Shown: positions 52,219-61,517 of the stretch, piece by piece
How the letters are laid out: the number at the start of each line of letters is the position of its first letter
Numbering within the stretch: position 1 is the first letter of the stretch
Origin: Fulvivirga ulvae
Lineage (GTDB): Bacteria; Bacteroidota; Bacteroidia; Cytophagales; Cyclobacteriaceae
Direction of reading: 5' to 3'
Assembly (NCBI RefSeq): GCF_021389975.1
Contig: NZ_CP089981.1
Location: 5,605,501 to 5,669,500 of the forward strand
DNA length: 64,000 nt
Notes under the pieces: model-generated
Databases searched by the model: none
Seen by the model: only the letters and a program-made list of their open reading frames with translations
What the model was told of the DNA's origin: nothing
Position numbers and translations under genes: made by a program

Positions 52219-55200
52219 TTATTCCTTCACAACCTTAATGACTTTTTCCAGGCCATCAAGTTCACTTTGGACTTTGATAATATAAATCCCTTCAGGAAAA
52301 CTTTCCATATCCAGCTTGTATTCATTAACACCGAAATTCAGGTCTACTTTCTTATGCGCATGCTCTTTACCCATGATGTCCAGCACCTGCACAGTAGCTT
52401 GTGTATCTTCTTCCGAAGTAAAGGTAAGGTTTACAAAGCTGGTGAATGGATTGGGATAAACAGATATCTCAAACCCACTCACTTCATTAGGCACATAGTT
52501 TTCATGATCTTCCAGGACACTTGTTCTTGCTCCGTTTCTGCCTTTTTCGCGAATCAGGTTATAAATACCATCTACATCGTAACCATCAGCATTGCCAAAG
52601 AAGTTTGATGGCTGGGATACATCCTTAATGCGAATATACTTGGCCTTCTTAATGCCTGCAGTGGCCAGATCAAACTCACCATCCTGGCACGTGGTACCGA
52701 GTGAATAGAAATCTGACCCGTTTTCTGATGCGAACACCTCCGCGGATTCAGGATACCAGTAACACGGCAAGTTGAGAGGACCGAATGTACTTTCAAAAAG
52801 TCTGAATTCATTGCCCTGCAGGTCGTACATATAATTGTCGAGTTCCAGGGTGATCTCTCCTCCAAAGCCAAGACTTACGAAGTTGAAATAGAAGTTTTCA
52901 AGTGGTTGTCCCAGGGCTTTTTCAGGATAGCTTCTTGTCCAGTGTACCGGTCTGCCATTCCTTCTTTTTCCCTGAACAAATGAAACTACATTTACTGCTG
53001 TAAAATCATTAAAGGTAACCTCTTCTTCAAATTCAAACCGGGCAGATACGATCATATGATCGGACACTGTTGAGGCATAATCACTGTCATAGTATTGATA
53101 ACCGACTCTGACCGAGCCATCAATGAAGGCTTCTGCAAGCTCATCAGAGGAAATAATATGGTCGATCATATTCTCTCTGAACACATAAGAGCGGAAACCC
53201 TGCTCGCTTAAGGTTAATGTCAGCAGTTCGTATGATGCCGTATCCATCACATAGGCTTCATAGGTAGATGCAGAAGATGATACTCCATCGGCAACAGTAA
53301 AGTCAAGGTCATCATTGTAATCACCCAGCATGATCACATTGGCATCTGCATAATAAGTGTCCAAAGAATCTTTTAGTACCTCTACGTCATACTTACGCAT
53401 ATCATACCGGCTTTGGGCACCTGAACTGCCATTGGCTCGGGCATGCACGGCTACCATATGAAGTCTCTTGGTAACACCGTTTATTGTGGCGTCAGCCACC
53501 AGCATGTAGGGCAATCTTCCGCTGGCCCAGAAACGTGAGGGATCCTCAGGGTATCCTGTGAGGAATGACGCATCGCCACCATTGTACAATGGATGAACCG
53601 TTGACAAAAGTGCTCTTGATGCTGTAGTATCAGGCACCACCGTGGCAGTATTGTAAATAAACCCAACATGCTGAGCATCTGCACTTCCCGGATAAGAGGT
53701 AGCAGAAGAAAGTACATAGTCATATCCTGGTAGTTCACTGATCAACTGGTCGAATAGGGCCAGGTCGGTGATCTCTTCTACTGCAATCACATCTGCATCA
53801 AGTTGCTGCAAAATGGCTTTTACACTATCTTTTTGTATGGCATCTGAGTTAGGGTTACCTGCTGCAGGTGAATTATTTTCATCTCCAAACCACTCAATAT
53901 TCCAAGCTGCAATATCAAAAGTTTCGGAAACAGGTATACTCAGGTCATCACCTATAGGTTCGTACTTCTGTGCGCACGGCATATCTCCGGCGTTTCGGGG
54001 GAGTAACTGGTAAATATTCAGGAAACGACCGACAATTCCGGACACTACACTACAGGTATCCGGCTGTGCATATCCTACAAGTTCTTCGACATCTGCGTCT
54101 ATCCGGAGCTCTCCTGAGCCGCTGGCATCAGTAATTGCATAGTTGGAATTACCAAAAAGCAGGTGACCGGGTTGAGGGAAAGTAACGTTGCTCACTGTCA
54201 CCAACTCACCTGGATGCAGGCTCAACTCACTAAGAGAGATTACCTTTGGAACAACAGGCTGGCTGGCCGGACCGAAGTTTTCTACTACAGAAACATTGAC
54301 CAACTGCACCTGATCATTGAATGCATCCCGAACAGCAGTGATCTTTACAGAATCGCCAATCTGGAACAGCATATCTCCATGTACTGTTGCATCGAACACC
54401 GCAATACCCGCAGTGCTATCCTGGAGGTAAGCAGGACCACCAAAGTTATCGGTTGCTGTAAGTATACCGAGAATCGTTACTGGCTCTCCTATGGCTTTGG
54501 AACGAGCCTCTGCAATGGTGATCACCTCGCCTGGCTCAACCACACCACCACCATTTTCTGCGCCTGGTGTAGGAGTTTCTGTTGCATAGGAGGAGGTATT
54601 TCTTGCTCCTCCGGAACCATTGGGCAACCGTTGAAGTGATTGATTGTCTTTATCTCCTCCGGCATCTTCATTGATCTGGGCTTCGCCAGCATTCAACAGC
54701 ACCAGAAGTTCTGCATCATCGCTGTCATTAGTACCATAAACCACTGCATCAACAAGGTTTGCGGTAGTTACCAATGTACCATTAGGAAAATCAGTCGCAT
54801 CTGCCTGGTAAAGTGCAATAGCATCCGCTCCGTTTTGTAAACCATTGTTTGCGAAGATGAGATCAACATTAGGAACAGCCGCATTACCAAGCACAAAATA
54901 GCCTTCTGCATTGGTAGTGTACCCATCCAGGTCAATCGCATTATAGCTGGCATCACCGTTGCCATTGTACAACACAACTACCAGACCATCAAGAGGTGAA
55001 TTACCCGCGCCGCCATCGTACAGTTCAATAAACTCTTCTTCGTCTGATCCCGGAGTGTCCACATCTATTTCGTTGATCACGATGCTTAAAGGCTCAGTGA
55101 GGTTTGTATTGGCCGATCCCGGGGTTGGAATAGCTGCCAGGTATGTGTCAGTGTTCCTGAGATCGCCAGCTCCATTAGGATACCTCTGTAAAGAATGAAG

Positions 55201-56796
55201 GTCTTTATTGCCGTTCATATCTTCATTGAGTTGCGGCTGACCGGCGTTTAGCAACACCAAAAGCTCTGCATCGTCACTGTCGTTGGTATCATAAACCACT
55301 GCATCAATAAGATTTGTCTCAGTCACCAAAGAGCCTGAAGGAAAATCAGCGGCTGTACCGGAATAAAGCGCTACGGCATCTGCGCCGTTTTGCAGGCCAT
55401 TAGATGGGAATTCAATGGAGACCCCGGGTATTCCGTTATTACCAAGCACAAAATATCCCTGCTCATTAGTAGTGAATCCACTAAGGTCAAAAGCGTTGTA
55501 GCTTTGATCATTGCTACCATTATAAAATACCAGCACTAATCCGTCCAGTGAAGTATTTCCGACACCTCCGTCATAAAGCTCCACAAACTCGGCAATATCC
55601 GTACCGTCAGTATCGGCATCTATCTCATTGATGACCAATGTTGCCGCGGGTCCGTCCTGTTCGGTATTTGAAGCACCGTGTGTATTGATGGCCTCTCCGG
55701 GTTCAGCTACTGCTGTAGGAAAATCTGGCAAACCGGCTCCTGCAAAGCTATTTCTCACCCAATCACTGGTTGTGTCGCTATCCTGACCATCAGGAATCCT
55801 TGATGCCCCCCCAACTGTAAATGTGGATCCATCAAAATCGGCTGTAAGCTGTGTGCCCAGGTAGTTAAGATCATCTGTGCCACCATCGTAAACACTTACT
55901 GCATCAATTACCGACTCCCATGATAAAGTATCCAATACGCCGTCATCTTCAGGGTCGAGGTCATCCCCCAATGAGCCGGTAAAATTTTTAACCAGTAGAA
56001 GCGATACAGAACCATTTTCAAAGGCATTGTTTAACAGTCCGGTAGTCCAAAAACCTGACGCATCGGTTGTCCCTAATTGAATAACCTCATCAATAATACC
56101 TGCTGACGGGCTATCTCCTTCTATTTCGAGCAGCCAAAGGTCTGAGTAATCAGTATCCGGGGCACCATAGATCTCAACAAACTCATTGGTATCGGAACCT
56201 GTATGATTAAATACAAATTCATTGATCACTGGATTGATCTCAACCGCACCGAAGCTCTGGCCGGGGTTAATGGCATTGTAGCTGGATGGTGAGTCGCTCT
56301 GCCAGCTAAAATCGGTATATTCTGTACCGTTACCGGCTAGCTGCAATGAATTACCAATAGCAGTTGAGCCACTTTCACTCACACCAATGTCGGTGCTAAG
56401 CAATCCGTCTGCGCTACCACCTACAGCAGTAAATGAGCCTTCATAGCTAAGGAACTGAATAACATTATTAGCGGCATCGATCAAAGCCAGACCATCTGGC
56501 GATCCGTTTTGAACACCTGCCTGATCAAAGAAAATGGCTCCATAGCCATTTTGTTGGTTTGTAATGATCCCTGAAAGGGAAACAGAGGCATAGAGAGCCC
56601 CTCCACTGCCATTGTAAAATTCCAGGGTATAACCTGACAGGTCTGTTCCTGCCGGTCCTGCCACTTCAACGCCTTCCTGGATATCGGCGCCATCATTATC
56701 GTAATGGATTTCGTTGATAAAAATGCCCTGAGCGTAAGCACCCAGGCAAATGTGCATCATCAGAACTATTGACAATAGCCTGTAAAGTTGTTTCAT
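52219..56796 (-). CDS. secreted multi-domain protein: four lamin-tail domains, OB-like domain, exonuclease/phosphatase fold, T9SS type A sorting signal
   Basis: A 1525-residue protein with a signal peptide (1-22). Lamin-tail domains lie at about 24-180, 187-370, 388-563 and 573-748. A DUF5689/OB-like domain is at about 757-945 (ITIAEARSKAIGEPVTILG). The endonuclease/exonuclease/phosphatase fold (960-1255) keeps its catalytic set: Asn966 in AAWNIEWFG, Glu1008 in VIAVEEI, His1118 in VAVHARANG, Asp1159/Asn1161 in LGDYNDD and Asp1246-His1247 in SDHMIV. A discoidin-like domain (about 1270-1430) and a type A sorting domain (ISVYPNPFTSFVNLTF to the end) follow. It is probably an exported nuclease or phosphodiesterase held on the surface; the substrate is unproven. 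Confidence 0.9.
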   Translation of the reverse strand: MKQLYRLLSIVLMMHICLGAYAQGIFINEIHYDNDGADIQEGVEVAGPAGTDLSGYTLEFYNGSGGALYASVSLSGIITNQQNGYGAIFFDQAGVQNGSPDGLALIDAANNVIQFLSYEGSFTAVGGSADGLLSTDIGVSESGSTAIGNSLQLAGNGTEYTDFSWQSDSPSSYNAINPGQSFGAVEINPVINEFVFNHTGSDTNEFVEIYGAPDTDYSDLWLLEIEGDSPSAGIIDEVIQLGTTDASGFWTTGLLNNAFENGSVSLLLVKNFTGSLGDDLDPEDDGVLDTLSWESVIDAVSVYDGGTDDLNYLGTQLTADFDGSTFTVGGASRIPDGQDSDTTSDWVRNSFAGAGLPDFPTAVAEPGEAINTHGASNTEQDGPAATLVINEIDADTDGTDIAEFVELYDGGVGNTSLDGLVLVFYNGSNDQSYNAFDLSGFTTNEQGYFVLGNNGIPGVSIEFPSNGLQNGADAVALYSGTAADFPSGSLVTETNLIDAVVYDTNDSDDAELLVLLNAGQPQLNEDMNGNKDLHSLQRYPNGAGDLRNTDTYLAAIPTPGSANTNLTEPLSIVINEIDVDTPGSDEEEFIELYDGGAGNSPLDGLVVVLYNGNGDASYNAIDLDGYTTNAEGYFVLGNAAVPNVDLIFANNGLQNGADAIALYQADATDFPNGTLVTTANLVDAVVYGTNDSDDAELLVLLNAGEAQINEDAGGDKDNQSLQRLPNGSGGARNTSSYATETPTPGAENGGGVVEPGEVITIAEARSKAIGEPVTILGILTATDNFGGPAYLQDSTAGIAVFDATVHGDMLFQIGDSVKITAVRDAFNDQVQLVNVSVVENFGPASQPVVPKVISLSELSLHPGELVTVSNVTFPQPGHLLFGNSNYAITDASGSGELRIDADVEELVGYAQPDTCSVVSGIVGRFLNIYQLLPRNAGDMPCAQKYEPIGDDLSIPVSETFDIAAWNIEWFGDENNSPAAGNPNSDAIQKDSVKAILQQLDADVIAVEEITDLALFDQLISELPGYDYVLSSATSYPGSADAQHVGFIYNTATVVPDTTASRALLSTVHPLYNGGDASFLTGYPEDPSRFWASGRLPYMLVADATINGVTKRLHMVAVHARANGSSGAQSRYDMRKYDVEVLKDSLDTYYADANVIMLGDYNDDLDFTVADGVSSSASTYEAYVMDTASYELLTLTLSEQGFRSYVFRENMIDHIISSDELAEAFIDGSVRVGYQYYDSDYASTVSDHMIVSARFEFEEEVTFNDFTAVNVVSFVQGKRRNGRPVHWTRSYPEKALGQPLENFYFNFVSLGFGGEITLELDNYMYDLQGNEFRLFESTFGPLNLPCYWYPESAEVFASENGSDFYSLGTTCQDGEFDLATAGIKKAKYIRIKDVSQPSNFFGNADGYDVDGIYNLIREKGRNGARTSVLEDHENYVPNEVSGFEISVYPNPFTSFVNLTFTSEEDTQATVQVLDIMGKEHAHKKVDLNFGVNEYKLDMESFPEGIYIIKVQSELDGLEKVIKVVKE
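54553..55635 (-). repeat. tandem lamin-tail domain duplication inside the 1525-residue protein
   Basis: Two protein repeats of about 176 residues, spaced by 185 residues (555 bases), are roughly two-thirds identical. They share GLQNGADA, TNDSDDAELLVLLNAG and SLQR blocks. They lie at 55107-55635 and 54553-55080. Confidence 0.8.
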
Positions 56797-57030
56797 ATGA
56801 GGATAGGTTTAAGTAGTTGATTATTAGCTTAAAGGTAGATAATACATCACAAAAACCAAGAAGCTCAAATATTAAATTATCTTTATGAAATTAGATAATA
56901 TAAAACCAATTCAGGTATTTTTCGCACAACACCCATAACTAACTGATTATCAAAAGAAAAAGGCAGACCAGCACTAAACTGATAAGCTATAACGTGCCTT
57001 CTTAACCCAGGCATGAAATATTAGCTGGTG

Positions 57031-57486
57031 CTAAGCATATTCGGCCTTTAATTCCATAAGTTGAAAAATTGCTTCGTCTATTTTGGTTTTATGATTCCTG
57101 AGCAAGGAGTTGGTGGATGGTGGCAAATCGTTTATGGCAAGTGCCTCATTATAGTCTCCCCATATAGTCATCTCTCCTTTTCTACACTCTTCCAGAATGG
57201 CTTCTTCGTTATTACTGCTTATTGCTTTTTTCAGGCTCATCCATTTTCTATGTAGGTCGCCGGTAACACTGGTCCCTTTACCTTTCCCGGCGTCACCACC
57301 CAGGTTTTTAATCTCTCCTTTCAAATCGTGCCCAAATTTATAACGCTGTTCCACATATGTTTTAAAGAACTTTTTCAACTTTGGGTCATCAACATCCTCT
57401 ACAGCTTCCCTATAGCCATTTTCCGCATCATAATTACGTGTGAGCAGCTGGGTTAACTTTTCAATTATTTCTTTTCTTGTTTCCAT
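57031..57486 (-). CDS. PA2169-like four-helix-bundle protein (DUF2383)
   Basis: A 151-residue soluble helical protein. The start METRKEIIEKLTQLLTRNYD and the internal AVEDVDDPKLKKFF, EIKNLGGDAGKGKGTSVTGDLHRKWM (in part: NLGGDAGKG, LHRKWMSLK) and CRKGEMTIWGDYNEAL match the PA2169/DUF2383 family of ferritin-like bundles. Acidic residues that could bind metal occur in helices 1 and 4, but no complete diiron motif is clear. Family members are often induced by stress. The gene is alone and divergent from the gene at 57707. Confidence 0.85.
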   Translation of the reverse strand: METRKEIIEKLTQLLTRNYDAENGYREAVEDVDDPKLKKFFKTYVEQRYKFGHDLKGEIKNLGGDAGKGKGTSVTGDLHRKWMSLKKAISSNNEEAILEECRKGEMTIWGDYNEALAINDLPPSTNSLLRNHKTKIDEAIFQLMELKAEYA

Positions 57487-57706
57487 GGCATCTTTTTTTA
57501 TTGGTTTTTTACAAAAGAAAATACCATAATTCTGCCATTGATTAAATCGCTCTTTATCAGTAACTTTATATACTCTTGTGAGAAATAAAGTCTCGCTTGT
57601 GGGGTAGAACGCACACTATCATGTAAACAAAATCATAATATTAGTGATTAAATTGTATTGGTAAGGAAATTGTCAGATTAATTATTGTGTTAAACACCAG
57701 ACAAAT

Positions 57707-58081
57707 ATGGAGTTGGAAGAGCTATTGGTAAAAAAACTGATCAACAAGAGCATTTATCACCCCATATACGGTGAAATTGGGGAAATTAGAGGGTTTCAGA
57801 AGTATCAGGATCATAAATACATCATTTTCAAGGAAAGGAGTGTTGCCAATCTGACTGAAGAACAGGATGTGTTGAGGGCTATTCCGTCAAAACTGTTCTA
57901 TCTCCACCTCAAGTCCAATGAGCTACGGGTAAATTTTGGCCCTCAATGGATATCCGAAGCACCAAAGTTTACTCAGGAAGAACTGGATAATCATGAAGAA
58001 GATGTGATGTCAAGAATTAATGAATACTATAAAAATAACTCTCTCTGGCAAGGTAGCGCCGCCACCAAAAATCAGAAATAA
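57707..58081 (+). CDS. small PRC-barrel-like protein
   Basis: A 124-residue soluble protein. LINKSIYHPIYGEIGEIRGFQ is shown in part: KSIYHPIYGEIGEIRGF. With YIIFKERSV and AIPSKLFYLHLKSNELRVNF it gives a small beta-rich module resembling a PRC barrel. The C-terminal third is helical (FTQEELDNHEEDVMSRINEYY shown in part: LDNHEEDVMSRINEYY). It is divergent from the PA2169-like gene and overlaps the end of the HDAC-like gene by ten bases on the other strand. No function can be assigned. Confidence 0.55.
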   Translation: MELEELLVKKLINKSIYHPIYGEIGEIRGFQKYQDHKYIIFKERSVANLTEEQDVLRAIPSKLFYLHLKSNELRVNFGPQWISEAPKFTQEELDNHEEDVMSRINEYYKNNSLWQGSAATKNQK

Positions 58082-58974
58082 ATTTCCTGTGCTAACCTGT
58101 AGGTGTTGGCATGTGCCTCAACAATGACTTTAATATCTTCTGAGTAACCGCCTCCCATCGAAGCCACTAGCGGAATGTTTCGCTCTTTCGCACATTGTAG
58201 CACCAGTTTATCTCTATCTCTGCAACCCGCTATACTTAAACCCAGCCGCCCCAGCTTATCAGTAGCCAGGACATCTACTCCGGATTGAAAAAATATAAAA
58301 TCGGGCTGAACCTGGTCAAGCAAATTTTTCAGGTTTTTTTCAAGTGTATTTAAATAGAAATTATCCTGTGTACCATCAGGCAGGGCTATATCCAGGTCGC
58401 TGCACTCTTTATGCAGCGGGTAGTTATTTGCTCCGTGCATGCTGAAGGTAAATACTCTACTCTCATGTTGAAAAATCTCAGCTGTACCATTACCCTGATG
58501 CACATCCAGGTCCACCACCAGTATTTGCCTGGCCAGTTGATTTTCCAGCAAATAGTTAGAGGCCACAGCTATATCATTGAGCAAGCAAAAGCCTTCTCCC
58601 CTGTCAGAAAAGGCATGGTGTGTCCCTCCGGCAATGTTCATTGAAACACCGTATTGCATGGCATACAGGGCACATTGAACTGTACCATTGACAATGGTTA
58701 CTTCTCTTTCCACCAATTGTGCCGAAAGCGGAAAACCAGTTCTCCTGACCTCTGACCTGGTAAGCGATAAGCTCTTTAATCTCTCCCAGTAACTCGAATT
58801 ATGGGTACTTAATATTAAACTTTCTTCCGGCTTTTGAGGGCTGAAAATGTTATTATTGTTTATCGTTCCTTCATAAAGCAATTGTTCAGGAAGTAGCTCA
58901 TACTTTATCATCGGAAAACGATGATTTTCAGGCAGTGGATGACTATAAATATCTGACCAGGCGATTTTTAACAT
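58072..58974 (-). CDS. histone-deacetylase-family (HDAC/AcuC-like) zinc hydrolase
   Basis: The ATG at 58974 lies 1 bp after the kinase stop and gives 300 residues; a start at 59028 would overlap the kinase by 53 bases. The family zinc site is complete: Asp and His in VVDLDVHQGNGT and Asp in QSGVDVLATD. The catalytic His pair is in GGTHHAF, and GGGYS carries the Tyr. It is a bacterial class IV/AcuC-type enzyme that removes acyl groups from lysines, polyamines or acetoin-type substrates; the substrate is unknown. It is the third gene after yfiR-like and a CHASE8 kinase, which suggests that deacylation is linked to that signalling unit. Confidence 0.93.
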   Translation of the reverse strand: MLKIAWSDIYSHPLPENHRFPMIKYELLPEQLLYEGTINNNNIFSPQKPEESLILSTHNSSYWERLKSLSLTRSEVRRTGFPLSAQLVEREVTIVNGTVQCALYAMQYGVSMNIAGGTHHAFSDRGEGFCLLNDIAVASNYLLENQLARQILVVDLDVHQGNGTAEIFQHESRVFTFSMHGANNYPLHKECSDLDIALPDGTQDNFYLNTLEKNLKNLLDQVQPDFIFFQSGVDVLATDKLGRLGLSIAGCRDRDKLVLQCAKERNIPLVASMGGGYSEDIKVIVEAHANTYRLAQEIYF

Positions 58975-58975
58975 A

Positions 58976-60769
58976 TTAAGGGCTATCTTCCAGTAAGGAC
59001 AGTAGGCTTGATAATTGAGGGTTGGCAAAATTAGGCAGTGTTACCTGGACGGTTGTCCCCCTGCCCGGATCAGATGCAATGTGGATCTGACCACCGAGCT
59101 TTTCCAAAACATTATGTACTATGTACAAACCAAGACCGGAACCTTCGGAATTCTCGGAAGCACGATAGAACATATCAAATATTTTGCTCAGGCTTTCCGC
59201 AGGTATGCCCTCTCCATTGTCTTCAATCTGGAGTACAAGACTTTCTTCTGTCACATCTGCCTTTATTTTCATGTATTGGTCAGGGTTCCCTTTTACCTGA
59301 TACTTTACGGAGTTGCTTATAAGGTTATTGAGAACTACGCCCACTCTGACCGGATCGGATTTGAATACACTATCTTCCGAAACTTCAACCGAAACTCTTA
59401 TTTTATCAAGTTTAACGGGATCAATTTGTTCAATTGAAGTCTCTATCATCCGCTTAATACTGATCTCCTCTATCTGCCCTTTAATTCTGCCGTTTCTTGA
59501 AAACGTCAGGAGATCGGTTATAAGTTTGTCCAGTCTTTTAATACTGACTTCCACGCGCCCAAGTATTTTAAATATATTTTCCCTGGACTTTTCTAATCCT
59601 GCAATATGGATCAATCCCAGGATGGTTCTCAACGGAGACCTTAGATCATGTGAGGCGTGGTAAACAAAATTGTCAAGTTCAAAATTTACCTTTTGTAGCT
59701 CTATAAAGTTCTTTTTCTTTTCTGAAATGTCCTGTATTACGCCTTCGAAGTACCCCTCTTTTTGGTTTAGCCGCCCGGAAACGCTTATCCAGACGGAGTA
59801 GTTATCCCTGGTTGATATCTTTAACTCACTGTTTTCGATAAACCCGTTATTTAGCAATGATCTCAGTAAACCCCAAAGGTTTTCGGTCTTCTGGAAGTAT
59901 TTAAAGATGCTGTCATGAAAAATCGGATCCATGCTAAGGATATCCCAGGTTCTTTTGTTTGCCTGTATAATTTTGCCTGAATGCACATCTATTCTGAATA
60001 TTCCGACTATAGAGTTCTGAAAGATGTTCTGATAGTTTTCCTTACTTAATTTTAAGGCCCGGTTGATCCTTAGCTGCTCTATTTCTTCTTTTCGTACCTG
60101 GAAAAGCAAATGATTGAACCTGTCGTACAGATAACCGATCTCACCTTTTTCATCATGTGAAATACTTTGGGAATAATCATTATGGATAGCTATATCTTCG
60201 GCAAAATCTGCCAGCCTGGTTATGGGTTTTGAAATATAGCCTTGTAGTTTATTGGTAAAAAAGACCGAAAGAATGACTATAATGGTAAAAATAACCAAAA
60301 GGTAAACTACATCCTTTCTCACCATCTGGGTGACAAGGGACTTTGGCACAAGGAGCAATACTGAACCGTAGTTCTCTTTTTTATACTCCACCATTTTACT
60401 TATCCGGAAGTATTGCTCGCTATTCAGCAGCAGCATGGCGGTATCCGGAGCAATGGCCTGGTCTCCTTTGTAGTAGGCAAAGAGACTATTATCTTTATTC
60501 AGTATATAGGCATGGCTTATTTCAGGTATACTGGCTACCTTCTCAATGATGTCCTGTCCACCGTTCTGGTCTTCAAAGATGAGCGGCCCCACACAGTATT
60601 CGCTGATGAGTCTGGCGGTGACATCCATCTGGTTCAGCACTGCTTTTCGGGTGTTATAATAGGAGTAATAGCTATAGAATGAAAAACTAATCAATAAGGC
60701 AGATATAGTCACGGACAATATGATGGCCGTCAGTTTATTCTTTATGGTTAGTTTTTTAAAGAACAGCAT
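58976..60769 (-). CDS. CHASE8-HAMP-PAS sensor histidine kinase
   Basis: A 597-residue membrane kinase. It has TM1 at about 13-36 and a periplasmic CHASE8-like domain (about 40-150) with TARLISEYCVGPLIFED and SHAYILNKDNSLFAYY. TM2 (about 154-173) leads to HAMP (175-230) and PAS (about 243-350, QNIFQNSIVGIFRIDVHSGK). HisKA has His374 in YHASHDLRSPL; HATPase_c has LNNLISNSVKYQ, DNGEGIPAES and GSGLGLYIV. CHASE8-HAMP is the input half of the diguanylate cyclase YfiN; here it is joined to a kinase. Its start overlaps the yfiR-like stop by one base (TAATG). No response regulator is adjacent. Confidence 0.93.
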   Translation of the reverse strand: MLFFKKLTIKNKLTAIILSVTISALLISFSFYSYYSYYNTRKAVLNQMDVTARLISEYCVGPLIFEDQNGGQDIIEKVASIPEISHAYILNKDNSLFAYYKGDQAIAPDTAMLLLNSEQYFRISKMVEYKKENYGSVLLLVPKSLVTQMVRKDVVYLLVIFTIIVILSVFFTNKLQGYISKPITRLADFAEDIAIHNDYSQSISHDEKGEIGYLYDRFNHLLFQVRKEEIEQLRINRALKLSKENYQNIFQNSIVGIFRIDVHSGKIIQANKRTWDILSMDPIFHDSIFKYFQKTENLWGLLRSLLNNGFIENSELKISTRDNYSVWISVSGRLNQKEGYFEGVIQDISEKKKNFIELQKVNFELDNFVYHASHDLRSPLRTILGLIHIAGLEKSRENIFKILGRVEVSIKRLDKLITDLLTFSRNGRIKGQIEEISIKRMIETSIEQIDPVKLDKIRVSVEVSEDSVFKSDPVRVGVVLNNLISNSVKYQVKGNPDQYMKIKADVTEESLVLQIEDNGEGIPAESLSKIFDMFYRASENSEGSGLGLYIVHNVLEKLGGQIHIASDPGRGTTVQVTLPNFANPQLSSLLSLLEDSP

Positions 60770-61299
60770 TATATCTTCTTTATAATTCTTGCAGCTTCCA
60801 ACAAACGAAAATCAACATCCAGGCCGCTGGACTTAGCTGCTGATATATTTAACTCAAACCGGACCTTATTCTGTTCAAGATAAAAGTTAATTATTATTCC
60901 CTTCTTGGCAAAACCCTGGGTATCACCTATCGTAAGTATTGGTTTTGACCGTACTTTATCCAGTACCTTGTCCAGATCTTTGGCTTGTTCAGTGTTAATA
61001 AAAAGGATATTGCAGTTTTCAAGGCTGTCTATTTTATCAATGACATTAATTTTAACCGGCTTGTTTTTGATAGTTCGGTTTTTATAAATGTCGTACAGGT
61101 ATTGATTGATATCACCTTCTCCCAGGATCGTTATGGTAAAGTAATCTAACGTGTCAGAGGTAGGCCATTCTATGAATTTGGAAAATTTTTCGAGCCAGAT
61201 ACTTTTCAAACGTGTTTCGCCAATCTGAGCCGGAGCTTCAACGTTAAAGCAAAGAAAACACAGGATAACAGGGCCATATTTCTTTAAAAAGGATCTCAT
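60769..61299 (-). CDS. YfiR-family (DUF4154) periplasmic regulator
   Basis: A 176-residue protein from the ATG at 61299; a GTG at 61305 would add two residues. A signal peptide (ending EAPAQ) precedes the mature domain. The YfiR pattern is present: WLEKFSKFIEWP near the start, FTITILGEGD, CNILFINTEQA, ILTIGDTQGFAKKG, and the closing INFYLEQNKVRFELN shown in full, followed by LLEAARI. YfiR proteins are periplasmic repressors of the CHASE8 protein YfiN. Here the neighbour one base downstream is a CHASE8 histidine kinase, so YfiR probably controls that kinase (inference from order and family). Confidence 0.92.
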   Translation of the reverse strand: MRSFLKKYGPVILCFLCFNVEAPAQIGETRLKSIWLEKFSKFIEWPTSDTLDYFTITILGEGDINQYLYDIYKNRTIKNKPVKINVIDKIDSLENCNILFINTEQAKDLDKVLDKVRSKPILTIGDTQGFAKKGIIINFYLEQNKVRFELNISAAKSSGLDVDFRLLEAARIIKKI

Positions 61300-61517
61300 A
61301 AGCACAACTCATTGCAAAATAGCACCACCTGCGTTATATCAGGAGTTTTCCGTTCATTTAATTTACAAACAAATGCTTTTACTTCTACCACTACAGATTC
61401 AATAAATTGCAGAGTTTCCTTTTATTTAAAATAAAGAAAGCTTTGAAATAACTAATAAGATAAATAATAAAACCTGAATTTACCAACATTTAGGCGCTAT
61501 CTTCCGGGAGCTGTTTT

